Below are positions 11,544 to 24,527 of a stretch of DNA of 64,000 nt, piece by piece (the first letter of the stretch is position 1; every line of letters begins with the position of its first letter). A model generated the notes under the pieces. It was not told where the DNA came from. It ran no database searches and saw only the letters and a program-made list of their open reading frames with translations. Both the position numbers and the translations under genes were made by a program. This DNA is from Linnemannia elongata (lineage: Eukaryota > Mortierellomycota > Mortierellomycetes > Mortierellales > Mortierellaceae), in the NCBI GenBank assembly GCA_036320915.1, contig JAXBDG010000002.1, forward strand, positions 744,001 to 808,000, in the 5' to 3' direction.

Positions 11544-12002
11544 GCTGTTGATCATTGTTTGCTTTTGTTTTTTGTATTGTTTTCATAATTTTGTAACACC
11601 CAATTGTTTTTTGTAGCACTTGTTTTTGACACTCATATCCTCTGTACCATGTTCTGTAGTTATATCATAGAAGGAAAAAATGAAAATAAAAATGCCATTC
11701 ACGCTACATCGTCCGAGTACGTTACGCCTTTGGAGTAGACTGATCGCGGACTCTCTTACCAACCATCGAACAAATCGTGTGGCTCTCACGCCCTTTTTTT
11801 TTGTGCCTTTGTTTGGCGCCATTTGATTGGACCATTCATGCAGAGTCGAGGGAGTGAGAGAAAGACGTGAGCCACGAAACTTTGTTCACACCACCACCAC
11901 CACTTTATTCTCATCCGTCTGCTTTTTTTTTTTTTTTTCTTCTTTCCTCTTCTCCATCCTCATCCATCAATCCTCCTCCACTCACCCGCCAACTCTTACA
12001 CT
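11544..12002. other. intergenic: Whi5-like 3' end and SEC61 beta promoter/leader
   Basis: About 460 bases. A purine-rich stretch with AATAAAAATG near 11684 may serve 3' processing of the upstream gene. From 11890 a CCACCA run, a poly(T) and a C/T-rich leader lead to the Sec61 beta start. No extra gene. Confidence 0.55.
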
Positions 12003-12887
12003 ATGGTAATAACACTCGCCGCAACGACCGTCTTCATACAAAACTTGGAAGCTCCTAACAAGTACACTCTGGATTAACTCACTCAAGACTACACCCGCAG
12101 GACCGCCAATAACAACCAGCAAGAGTCGCCCTACTCAGAAAAAACGCGGGACAGAAGACTTCACTCCACCCTTGTCGAACGGGGGGGACATACAGCAAAA
12201 AAGACGACCTGGAGGAGGAAAAAAAAAAATAATCGATGGAGGATGGGAAGAAGGCTAATCGGTATGAACCTAACAAGTCAAGTCTAACTCAGCATCACAC
12301 CTTTTTTTCTTTCTTAATAGTCTGACTCTCCCGCAGCCTCCCCCAACCCCGCCGGTGCCTCCCCCCGTGGAGCCGTCAGGTAACCCTTTAGGATCAGATG
12401 AACAAAAAAAAAGCTGATGAAGGCAACACTGGACTGATCAGCTTCGACGAATGCAATTTAACTCGTCTAACCATAATTTTTCTTGTACTGTTTTGTAGGA
12501 GACGTACAACCGCCGCAAAGGAAAAGACTTCCCGCGCCCCTGGACCCAGCACCGCAGGCATGATGCGCATCTACACTGACGACTCTCCCGGCCTCCGCGT
12601 GTAAGTTCTTCTCCCCTCTTTCTTTCCTACTCTCTCTAAGAACTCGCTCAGTTTTTGAAAGTATTATTAGGATCCAGCAGAAGGAAAAGGAAACAATAGT
12701 AGCAGCAAAAGCATCGAGCAGCCTACGATGTGAAAGGGGTGAAAAAGCATCCAAATCAGAAACTGATCATTTTCCTCCAAATTGTCTCATGGATAATAGT
12801 GACCCTGTCGTCGTCTTGGTCTTGTCATTGGCTTTCATCGCCTCTGTCTTTGCCCTCCACATCTACGGAAAGTTGACCAAGGCTTAA
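12003..12887 (+). CDS. SBH1: Sec61 beta subunit of the ER translocon, 4 exons
   Basis: Tail-anchored beta subunit of the Sec61 channel for co-translational import into the ER. Exons 12003-12005 (ATG only), 12321-12379, 12499-12600 and 12800-12887 join to 83 residues. The protein opens MSDSPAASPNPAGASPRGAV, continues with basic RRTTAAKEKTSRAPG and the family-typical MMRIYTDDSPGLRVDP, and ends in one hydrophobic helix (VVVLVLSLAFIASVFALHIY) followed by GKLTKA. This matches Sbh1/Sec61 beta in length, order and topology. The first exon was chosen because the only ATG in a suitable context is followed at once by a GTAATA donor, and the joined frame reads MSDSP. The identity is safe; the exact start exon is inferred. 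Confidence 0.93.
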
Positions 12888-13103
12888 AATAGCAAAACAC
12901 ACGCAGGAGCAATGTCAAACAATCCAACAACCCCATCTAGACACATCTTTTCTTTTACCTTGTCGCAACTGTACTGTACTATAAAACTTCATATAACGTT
13001 CTTGAACGCTCGCCATGAATTATTTACAATACTTTCTCGTTTGTTTTATTTTCCAATTCGTCCTCACGCAAATACCTCAGGAACAAGACCAGTATTTTTT
13101 TTT
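12888..13103. other. convergent 3' intergenic spacer
   Basis: About 216 bases between the converging Sec61 beta and uracil phosphoribosyltransferase genes. Nothing beyond probable 3' untranslated sequence. Confidence 0.6.
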
Positions 13104-14935
<1,832 letters not shown>

Positions 14936-15722
14936 TATGTTATATGTGTTTTATGGTTGTGGTTAGGTTGAAATGAACAAAACAGAAAAAGAAAAAAAAA
15001 AGAAAAACAAAAACACAAGCAAGTTGCCCCCGTGGGACACCTCTTTTTTTAAAAAAACAAAAAAATAGCCCACCCCCCTTTGCCTGGACCTTCGCACGTG
15101 ACTAGTTCGTTTTGTCTCGCCTCGGGAAGCGAAAAAACAAAAAACGACTGGGTCCTCTCAGTGCTGGCTGGCATACACAGTGGAACGTACCTTGCGGGCA
15201 AACCCAAATGGAGCTAGGGGAACCTTTGAAGAAATGCTCCGCTCCACTATATAGTCGATGTTTAGTTATTGTTGTCTTGGTGAAGGTGTTTGTTTGGTTG
15301 TTGTCCGTCTAAACTTTCATGGTTTTTTTTTTATTTACAGTGTTTTACAAGAGAATGAAGGAGAAAGAAAGTAGTAAAGAAAAATGTAGAAAATGAAATG
15401 AAAAAAACGAGAGAACTAGAGCACATTAATGGGGTTATTACAACAGATCTTACAACAAAAGGAGAGAGAAGGAAAGAAAGAAGGAAAAGAAAGAGAGAGA
15501 AAAAAAGAGAAAAAAAATAAAAACGAGTTGGCGAAGGGTGCCGAGGCTAAGTAGGTTGCTGTCGTCAGATAACGTCAACAGTGTCGCGAGGGAGGAGCGT
15601 GAACTCGAAGGGTGTTGAGGTTGAGTGGATGTTGGTGTAGGCATGATGTCTGTTTTGGCTAAAAGACCTTATCTCCGCCACCAAAGATATCATTTGTCGG
15701 AGCCGTCGTTTACATCACTCAC
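14936..15722. other. intergenic: uracil phosphoribosyltransferase promoter and zinc-finger gene 3' flank
   Basis: About 790 bases. The promoter of the minus-strand phosphoribosyltransferase lies here; a TATATAG element at about 15250 is the only TATA-like site, rather distant at about 310 bases. A purine tract occupies 15455-15520. No further gene. Confidence 0.5.
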
Positions 15723-18700
15723 TCACTCGTCCATCTCGTCCGAGACTTCACTTCCGTCCTCCAGCTCCCGAACTCGTTGCTGGTGGTGGATCATCGCACG
15801 GATCTTCCTCAACAGCCTTTCCTCTTCCGACTGTTGGGGCTGGATCGGACGACGCTGGTAAGGGTTAAAGTGCGCAATCACTTGCACAACCCCTGGTTCC
15901 TTACTAGGGATTAAACGACCATTGCCGCCACCGCCACCGCCGCCGTTGATCGACAGCGACATATCTCCATGGCCATGCTGCTGCTGCTGAAGGTAGTGGT
16001 GGTGTTCACCTCCTGCTGTTACTGACGTTGTCCTGACTGACAGTTCATCATCGCTAATTGTCACATCCGGGTGCATCTTTGCCGTGTGGGTCTATTCAGC
16101 ATTGACCATATCATCGAAAAGGATTATTAGGTAAAGGCGTTTTAAAAGGCTATGTAGCTGTTACTTGGTTGTATAAATATAGTTGAAAAGAAACGTACCT
16201 TCAAGTTGCCGAGTTGGCTAAAGGTCTTTCCACACCCAGGAAGCCTGCACATGAATGGCTTGACCTCGTCATGGATACGTTCGTGGGTCTTGAGGTTGCC
16301 GAGCTGGGTAAATGTCTTGTCGCAATCGGGATGTGGACACTTGTACGGACGTTCGCCTGTGTGCTTGCGCTCGTGGGTCTAATTCCAAAAGGTTGATAGT
16401 AAACAGAGTAAGTATGGGGTGGTATATGCTTGTTAAGTACAACAGGCGATCTCTTCGAGGCAATGGTAACAAGACATGCATCGACGTTACACTCAAAACA
16501 CCATGGTTGCTTACCTTGAGGTTCCCGAGTTGAGTAAAGGCGCGATCGCATCCATCAAAGCGGCAAATCTGTTGTCGATTGTAACCCACCGAGGCGAAAA
16601 ACAAAAACAACAAAAGAACAAGAACGCACCACACATACAAAAAAAAAACAACAAAGCAATCCAAAGAAAAGGCCAAAGCCGAAGCCGAAATCACAATAGT
16701 GGTGATATGTTGTTGTTTGGTCGAAAGGAGGATCCAAAAGTGTCCACAACACCCATGCAAGTCGAATAATAGTATCCAAAGGAAAACAATCCAAAAAGGC
16801 CAAACAACCAAGCCGAAGCAAGCGAAAAAAAAATAAAATGATGAATTTTGGAAAGATAAAGTAAAGAAGCGAGAGAGAGGAGAGAAGGATTAAGATAGAG
16901 AGAGGATAGACCGTGAGTCGTCAAAATCTTAGTTACGTTCGTCAAACATTTCATAGGAGGAATCAAAAAAGCAGCTTGAGTAACAAACGAAGATGTTCAC
17001 AAAGAAGATGGACAAACAGACAGCGACGACAGGAAAAGAGAGATGGATGGAGGAGGGATGAAAGGAGAGGAGAAGGGTATAGGGAAAGTGGAGTAGGTGC
17101 ATGTCGGCTGCCTGTCTGTCTGGATCATTTCATTGCGTATCTTGTCATTCTCATTCATCACTGCTTTTTCTTTCTGGCTCTCCCACTGGGGTAAAAAAAA
17201 TGCTGCTGCTAGCGCTGACGTTGTACCATCTTTTTCATCACGGTCAACAAAGCGTCGAGGACATTGAGGCGGCCAGGGGGAAAAAAGAAACCGCCTCAAC
17301 TCCAGACCAGTTAGAGAGGGGAGTGGTATGGACGTATAGGAAGGGGATATCGATAGAAAGGGTAAGAGAAATAAAGAATAAAAGGCGTTCGTGTTCACGA
17401 ACAATTGTCAATTCGTCCGCAAGGTTCACAACGAAGCACAGTTGTTGACACTGTATTGGATGAATGACATGAACAAAAAAAAAGCCATCGGACAAGGAAG
17501 GCGGTAATACGACCATCAACCACCGACAAGTCCAAAGAGAACAAAGAAGCCCAAAAAAGGTAGGCGATAGAAAGCGAAAAAGAAAGCAAGAACAGAAAAA
17601 CAACAACACCCATGGAGAAAAGAAACAAGGCTGCCGTATCCGTCATATCTTGGAGCCGTGGCTTCTTCGATTGTTGTGCGCGTGCGTGTTTTCCGTCAAG
17701 ATGAGAAACTCTCGCGAGCTGAAATATCTCCAGAATCAGGGTGATGCGGTTAAGCATTCATGCAACAGGCAACGGGGGCATACAGGCAACAGGCAACCGC
17801 GGGAGCATGGGCTTGGGATGGCACCGCGTGAAAGGGGACAGCAAAATGGTCAATGGTATCGAGTACGAGTGCGGAATTGTTAAACAGCCTTCTACCCGCC
17901 TAGGGAAGAAGGATCAAGACGCGCTTGACATGACTTGATAGTTGAATATCCAGTCATCCGTTCCTGACCAGTTGACCATTTTAGTTGCGTAGATCCCCTT
18001 TCGATCGAGGGCGCGTTTCCTGCAGACAAGCCGAACTCCCGTTATTCAGCGAGGATAGAGTGTGATTCGGTTATTTCGCAAGACGATCATTTCATATGTT
18101 CAGCACAAGAAGCGGCCCCACTCTGGCATCTCTTTTCAGCATCCATGATTGTTGTCTCTGTCCTTTTTTTTTTTCTTTTCATTTTCTTTTTCTTTTTGTT
18201 TGCGCTTTCAATGGCTTTGATCCATCCCTGGGCAGTGCAATGCGTAGGGTGGGAAAACAAGAAGGTAAAAGAAGAAGAAAAAAAAATCAACGGGAAGGGC
18301 ACAGATGTGGTAAAGAGAAGGAAGGAAGGAGGGAGGGATGTGATGGGAAGAAGGAGCGTTGTGCATGGTTGCATGTTCACCAAGGGGTACGGAGCAATTG
18401 AGGGGTGGGGGTTGTCGACTTACGTATGGTCTTGTTCCTGAGTGGCACCTACTTTGACAGCGGTAAGACAAAAGGTAGGTAGCATGAAAAAGAAAATAAA
18501 AAGATACAGAAAGAGCGTTAGTTTTAGTTGGACAAAGCACATCGAATCGAGTCGTGTCGTGTCGTGTCTAATCGTGTTTGTGTAAGTAGTCGAGATATAT
18601 TCCCGAGGAGATTGGATTCTGTTATTTCAATGTCAATGGCAATATCACGCGTTCCGATTGCTGGCCGTCATTCGCCATCGTGGGCAAGCAAGACGCACGA

Positions 18701-20187
18701 TTTGGCGTGTGCTCACTGGGCAAACAAAACAAACAAAACACCCAACCAACATTCAGTTCAGATGGAAGGCCAAAGAAGGAAAATAAAATAAGAAAAACGC
18801 CTCTTCCCAAAAAAGTGACTCGTTGATTTTCACGAAGTCGACATTGAGGAGGGAAAAGGAAAGGGATAGGGAAAAGGCTGGAGTCAACTGGAGCTGCTGG
18901 GGTAAAACGAAACTGCACATAGGTAATGAACTGGTTGGGAGTTATCGTTCTTTCCGCTTTGCAATTTCCAACTGTTGCTGCTGCTGCCACCGCTGCTGTC
19001 GTGAGAGTTGTTATCGCTAATATTTCCCTTTTGGTAGGCAAGATGTGTAGGTTGGATAGATAGACGAGTGTGATGTTCTCCCTTTCCCTTCACTCCCGGT
19101 TCGTCCTAGTCGCCTGGACGTGGCCGCTGCTCGTTGGTTGTCGTCAATTGGACTGAAACTGATGTCGATAGACCGCAACGAAACTGTGAAAGTTCAACTC
19201 TATCCTGAGGAATGTGGAAACAACGTCTTTCCTTCCAGTCGTCTGGTCATTTGGTCGTCTGGTCGTCCATAAACTCGTCATATCTTCGTCTACTGTCCAG
19301 AGTTGTATCCCAGCACAAGTAACCAGCATATAATATATTGGCATGGGCCATATCTCAGGAGTAATTGGATGAAAAGAAAAGAAAACAAAAAACATAGTTC
19401 AAAGAAAACTGAACGTTGAGAAGAAAGGAAGGAAAGGAAGTATGTAGAATGGATAAAGAGAGTCTTACCGCTCGTGCGATCGAAGATGGGCCACTTGGTA
19501 GAACTTCTTTTCACAACTGCCGATGGTGCAACCATACTCCTTGGTGCGTTCGCCCCCACTGCCGTTCGACTGGGCTGACGAGGAAGAACCCTGGCTGCTG
19601 ATAGACATCTTGCGGTGGGCATTGTTGTTGCTTCCGTGCTGGCCCGAGGACGACAACGACGAAGCAGCGGGGAGGGTGCTGGGAGTAAGACAGGAGGTTT
19701 TGTGTCCTTGCGCAGAGGCTGAGACGGCGGACTCGGGCAGGTACATCGTAGGTAGGTGATGCAACGAGGACGAGTCGGTGGCAGGTCGCTTCATAAACAG
19801 GGTGGGAGATGAAGGGATGGTGGCGTCGGGGTCCTCCTCGTCCTCGACGGGAGCAGCTTCCTCCATAACAGCTTCCTGGTCAAGGTAGTCGTCTCCTTGA
19901 TGTTCGTCCTCTTCCTCGACGGTCGCCTCGAGGGCCATGACGAGGGCATCGAGGGGTGAGGCAGGGGGGTTGGCAGACTTGAGGAGAGCCTTGACTGAAG
20001 ACCTACGTCGGTTGAAGATGGAAGGAGAGGATTGTTGCATGTTGGAGTGGTAGGTGGTTGCGGGAGAGTGTGAGGGTGAAGGGTAGGCGAGGGCGTCGGT
20101 TGAGCCGAAGGTGGTGGTGGTGGTGGTGGTGGTGGTGGCGTTGTCTTTTGTCGCGGACTGAAGGAGGGGAGATGAGGCTGAGGACAT
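15723..20187 (-). CDS. C2H2 zinc-finger transcription factor, Azf1-like, 5 exons with two long introns
   Basis: Probable nuclear DNA-binding regulator of 448 residues. Exons (minus): 20187-19469, 18448-18424 (25 nt), 16568-16515, 16378-16199 and 16091-15723. Residues 1-215 are Ser/Thr-rich with an acidic patch. Four C2H2 fingers follow: [68 protein letters not shown] and [26 protein letters not shown]. Linkers are [14 protein letters not shown] and DEVKPF. The QLGN-type fingers with a final H-x5-H variant resemble the end of the yeast Azf1 array. The tail is His/Gln- and Gly-rich with a charged C-terminal helix ([20 protein letters not shown]). Introns 1 and 2 are about 1.0 and 1.85 kb, long for this window. 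Finger count is certain; Azf1 orthology is only suggested. Confidence 0.88.
18424..18448 (-). other. 25-nt micro-exon coding a zinc-finger linker
   Basis: On the minus strand an AAAGTAG acceptor, 25 coding bases and a GTAAGT donor. Joined to the preceding exon (ending in a split Arg codon) it reads R-C-H-S-G-T-R-P-Y, the expected H-C linker between finger 1 and finger 2. Without it the first finger would not connect in frame to ICRFDGC. Confidence 0.85.
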
Positions 20188-21240
20188 GTTGGCTGGGTTG
20201 GGTTGAATTGAGAGGGAAGAGGGAGTTCAACAGGGATGGAGTAGGGTTGTAGTTGTTATGCGGGTGGCGAGGGAGAGTGTGAGAGTGTGAGAGTAAGTGT
20301 TGAAGGTGTGAGTTGGTCAGGGGCAGTGGGAGCGAAAGAAGGGGAGGAGAAGGAAGGAAGGAGAAGAGAGGAGAGGATAAAAAAAAAAAAGAAAGTGAAG
20401 GTGATAAACAAACAAACACAAACAAACAGATAGCACAACACAATGAAAAAAAAAAAAAAAAAAAAAAAAAAAAGAAGCGCTGTTGAACAGCCAAGCCATT
20501 CGTCACTGAGAGAAGGAGTGTTGCTGGTGATAAAAGTGTTAGCATGAGTGATGGTGCCTGAAAAAAATACAGATGGAAATAATGTGTCATCGCGCCGTGT
20601 TGAAGGCTGGTTTATATGTCTCTCTCTTGCTCATCCTCTCTCAGGTAATAGATGCATGGCCCAATTCACATATCATATATCTTTCTACAGTGGTTGGACC
20701 GCCCATACAAAGCAGGCCAGAAAACCTGAAAGGCCGTTATTCGTTTTACTTTTTATTGAAGTACAATAACCTGTCGGGGTTGCGTTGATGTTGTTGTTTT
20801 TTCCTATCGATCTTCTTTTTCTCCCTTTTGAGGTTTGTCTACTCAATTGAAAGAGATAGTTTCCTATAGAGAAAAAGCGGTTTAGTAGGTTTGTGAAAAC
20901 GTCTCGAATCCAACAAACCCGCCATAAAACAACAAGAAGTTAGGAATACTCTACCGGACTCTCAACCTTCCTTTCCCATTTGCCCTGTCTGGTTGACTGG
21001 AGCTGCGAGTGGGGAGAGATGGGGGAGAGTTTCGGCGAGCAAGTGATAACTTTTTTCTGTGTCCCCACCACTTTGTTGTCCCATTTGGGACCGGAATCTG
21101 AAATTCGGCAAGGTTGTACCTGTACAGTACTGTACCGCTGCTGAAAAACGATGCGTTCATACCCGGGCTCAACCTTGATGTGTCTGCCTTTCCTCTCTCG
21201 CAACCCATCCCTTTCCAGGTGAAAAGAAATAGTCTTCTCG

Positions 21241-21275
21241 CAAGAACAGGAACAGGAACAGGAACAGGAACAAGT
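21241..21275. repeat. GGAACA hexanucleotide repeat
   Basis: About five tandem copies of GGAACA. Read on the minus strand they code alternating Cys-Ser, which explains the odd Cys/Ser-rich frame there. Confidence 0.9.
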
Positions 21276-23249
21276 AACAGGATTTAGGAAATGGTTGCTC
21301 CGTGCACCAACTGCAGACCAACCCTTACGAGCCATAAGCTACAATACACTGGACGGGTGTGTTAGTTGTGGCGGTGTGTGTGCGTATGTCTCCGCTTATT
21401 ATGCAAACAAGCAAGCCTCGCTGTGCCTTTACCCTTGCTCTTGTCCCCTCCTTTGCCCCTACTTACCACCATCCTCTTTTTTTTGTCCCTGCATTTCCCC
21501 CTGGTCGCTAATTTCGATCATCTGTTCGCCAGATCCCGCTTGGTAGAGAGATGAAAATCTCAGTAGACTTAAACAGTGAATCTTGGACCTGCAGTGGTAT
21601 TGACTACGTTTAACCTCATCTCTATTTGCTTCAGCTGGCTGGTTTTGCTAAGGGCAAGTATGGATTAAAAACACGGAGGTGGCCATCTGGGAAACATACG
21701 TTAAAAAAACCACTTATTTCAGTTGGCAGCTATCTTTGTCAACCAATTGGACCCGCAAACAGCCCTAAGTGTTATTCCGGATGTCCCTCGCTTCTCGCGC
21801 ATTGACCATCGACTACCTCCGTTTTTGTTGTTATTGTTGAACAGCTATCGACACGCTCAATTCGTATCATTATTGATCCCTTGAGATCACAAAAATAACG
21901 ACTATGGTTCTTAGCTCGGCCTCACCGTTTTTCCTCCACTCCCCCTTCCTTCTCCCTCTCTCCATCCATCCACCCATTCATCCTCCGGAGTCTCTCCCTT
22001 GTGGACTGCATGCTGCGTCATGTTATGGACTCAAGGAGAGATGTGTTCATCAACGAAAAAAAAAACGAGACTCCTCTTCTGCTCCTTTCAAAAGAAGAAT
22101 TTAAAAACACATATACACTCAAAGACACGATGGGCGAATGGTGCACCGATAAAACAGCCGCGATGTGGTTGCGCGCCGCTCGTCAATGTGGCTTCAACGA
22201 ATGCAATAGCTTCTTCTTTTCCGTTCTCTCTCTTCGATGCATCTGGCGCGGATCCTCACATTTGTCGCGCGTTCTTTTCTCTTTCACGCACGTCGATGGA
22301 GTCATCACATCGATAGTAAAATAACAACGTCAAAAGTTAAAACACAGAAAACAGACGGGGGATGGAGAAGGGAGAGACGAAAAAAAAAAAGTGAGATAAA
22401 AAGGGTTGGCGAAGGTAGGAGACGAGGGAAGGAGAGTGACGAAGCGATGGAAAGAGAGAGAAAAAGAGGATTCGAGGTCCCGGTGCCCCGTTTTCTGTGC
22501 CTGTCTCCTGCTTTCATCGTTGGCATCGTGATGGGCTTGCACAGTACAAATAATAGCAATAAAGCCCAACCCTTTACTTAGTCGAAGAAGGTATTAAGGA
22601 GGTCATCATCCTTTTAATGATCCGAAAGGGCTAGACGACGGCGACATCAACCATACCTTAACAACAATAGCAACACTAACAACAACAATAACGGAACGAC
22701 ATAGGATGGGGACCTTGGGTGATCGACCTCAACAGAACACCATCTTCTCTTTCCGAGTTTACTTTTTCATCCATCCCTTTTCTTTTCCTTGTCCCTTGTC
22801 CCTTGTCCCTTTCCCTCCTTCCCTTTCCCTTTCTCATCTTCTCTCCCTCCTTTGTAGCTCTCTGTGAGTATTCATTCGCTCCTAGATGGTTGCCTGGCCG
22901 ATTGACTTGCAAAGTGCTTCCGTTCCCTTCTCCTTTTTTTCTTTGTGTACTGTATTTTGTTTACATTATTCTCTCCTATGTCCACATGGACAATTGTTCT
23001 TTCCTCTTAGCCTTTTGCACTTCTTTGCCCTTAAGCTCATATCCTTTTTTGTTTACCATACACCATCACCGAAAGAGCGCGTCTGTTAGTGTTTGTTTGC
23101 TTCTTCATCAAAAGTGCAGTGCGCTCGTGAGTGTGTATCCCTTACTCGAGTTTTTGTTGCAGCCCCTCCATACTTCTTTTGTACTCAATCATTTGTCTCC
23201 TCCGCTTCTCCGCTCTTTTCGCCACCTTGTCGGGTCATGCATAAGTAGC

Positions 23250-23253
<4 letters not shown>

Positions 23254-23310
<57 letters not shown>
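23254..23310 (+). repeat. poly(T) tract, 57 T
   Basis: Longest homopolymer of the window, in the gene-free interval upstream of the PH-domain gene. Its true length in the genome is uncertain because such runs are prone to sequencing error. Confidence 0.9.
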
Positions 23311-23313
<3 letters not shown>

Positions 23314-24527
23314 CGTTCCTTCGCTTTTCTCTCCCGCATGCCCAATTTTTATGTCCAGCTTCCTTATTTCCTTTTCCCCCACTTTTCCTCCCTACTTCGC
23401 CTTTTTTTTTTTTTTTTTTTTTTCTTTGTAGGCTCTCGTGTGTTTTTCTTCCTTTCATTTCCTTCCATTAATATCCCTTCGTTGGGGCATGCCAGCAAAG
23501 CACCAAGAGTAATTTCGTCGTTTGGGTTGTCCCCACTACGTGCAGGTTGCATCACTTCTCAGGTGCCTCTGCCTTCATTAACGGCAAACCTGCGATCTCG
23601 CCCCCCCCTCTCCTGTTTTCTCCTCGCCCACCCCCTCCTCCTTCGTCCTTGCCGTCTCCTTCCGTCTCCCTTCCAAAAATCCCATCCTCCTGCACCTTGG
23701 TGTTGATTTTTTTTCTCTGTCTCCTTCTCCCAACCACCCCTCCTCCTTCAATCGTTACCCGATATCTGTTAGCACGTAAAAAAGCAAACAGACGGACAGA
23801 AGAGATAGATAGAGAGAGAGACACACACAAACACAAACACAGACGGAGCGACACAGGACGTCCAACCACACCTCTGCATACATCTTCATCATACAACAGC
23901 CCTCTGCCTTTGATCTTATATCTTTCTTCCTTTATCGCTTCCACTCCCTTTATCTCCCTCCTTAACTCAGTCTCCTTCATTCAATCTCTTCTCAGTTTCT
24001 GTCTCTCTTTCTCAATCAATCCCTTTGTTTACTATCCTTTCAAAGGGCACCCCGGCCTTTTCTTTCACTATTTCCTTATTTGTATCCGACTTGAACATCC
24101 ATTATATATAGTCCACACCTTCCCTGGGTTTCTTCTTTTCCCTCTTTTTTTCTTTCTTCTTTTTCTTCTCCTCAACTGGTTCTCAACCGCCACGCCTACA
24201 CGTCCCTTCTTCTTTGCCTTCCTCCTACATCCATAACATAATACCATCCATAATCCACTTCGCCCAGTGCTCATAATAATTAGGCAAGCAAGGCATTGCA
24301 TACCATCATCACTATCCTTTTCAACATCTACAAAAAACGAGAGCACTTCTTCCTCCTTTATCTTTCCTCTTTACTTTCTCCCTTTACTTTCTATCTCACG
24401 CGTTTTTTTTTCTCTTTCATCACTCAGCCCTTAATCTTTTTACGCGTCTTTGATCAACCACTCATTTCCTATCCACCCACTTCGCCCTCAACACACACTA
24501 AAGACGATACACACAAGACAACAAAAA

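Larger units (their letters stand above)
20188..24527. other. 4.3-kb gene-free interval between divergent zinc-finger and PH-domain genes
   Basis: The longest gene-free stretch. It is the upstream region of both neighbours, a putative transcription factor and the giant PH protein. It contains a poly(A) run (about 20447-20473), a GGAACA hexamer repeat, a 57-base poly(T), a second T run (about 23403-23423) and about 1.5 kb of C/T-rich sequence leading to 24528. A 71-residue plus-strand frame at 20573-20788 opens with a signal-peptide-like segment, and a 131-residue minus frame at 20940-21335 contains a Cys-Ser repeat made by the hexamer array. I support neither as a gene. Confidence 0.5.

Noticed and set aside
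15450..15520. Lys/Arg or Leu/Phe-rich short frames next to the zinc-finger gene
   Set aside because: Arise from the purine-rich tract in the 3' flank.
20940..21335. 131-residue minus-strand frame with a Cys-Ser repeat
   Set aside because: The repeat is a by-product of the GGAACA array; no leader, splice or family support.
22719..23312. 197-residue plus-strand frame ending in a poly-Phe run
   Set aside because: Made by C/T-rich sequence and the 57-base poly(T).
23547..24236. 229-residue Pro/Ser/Leu/Phe-rich frame
   Set aside because: Compositional; lies in the leader region of the PH gene.
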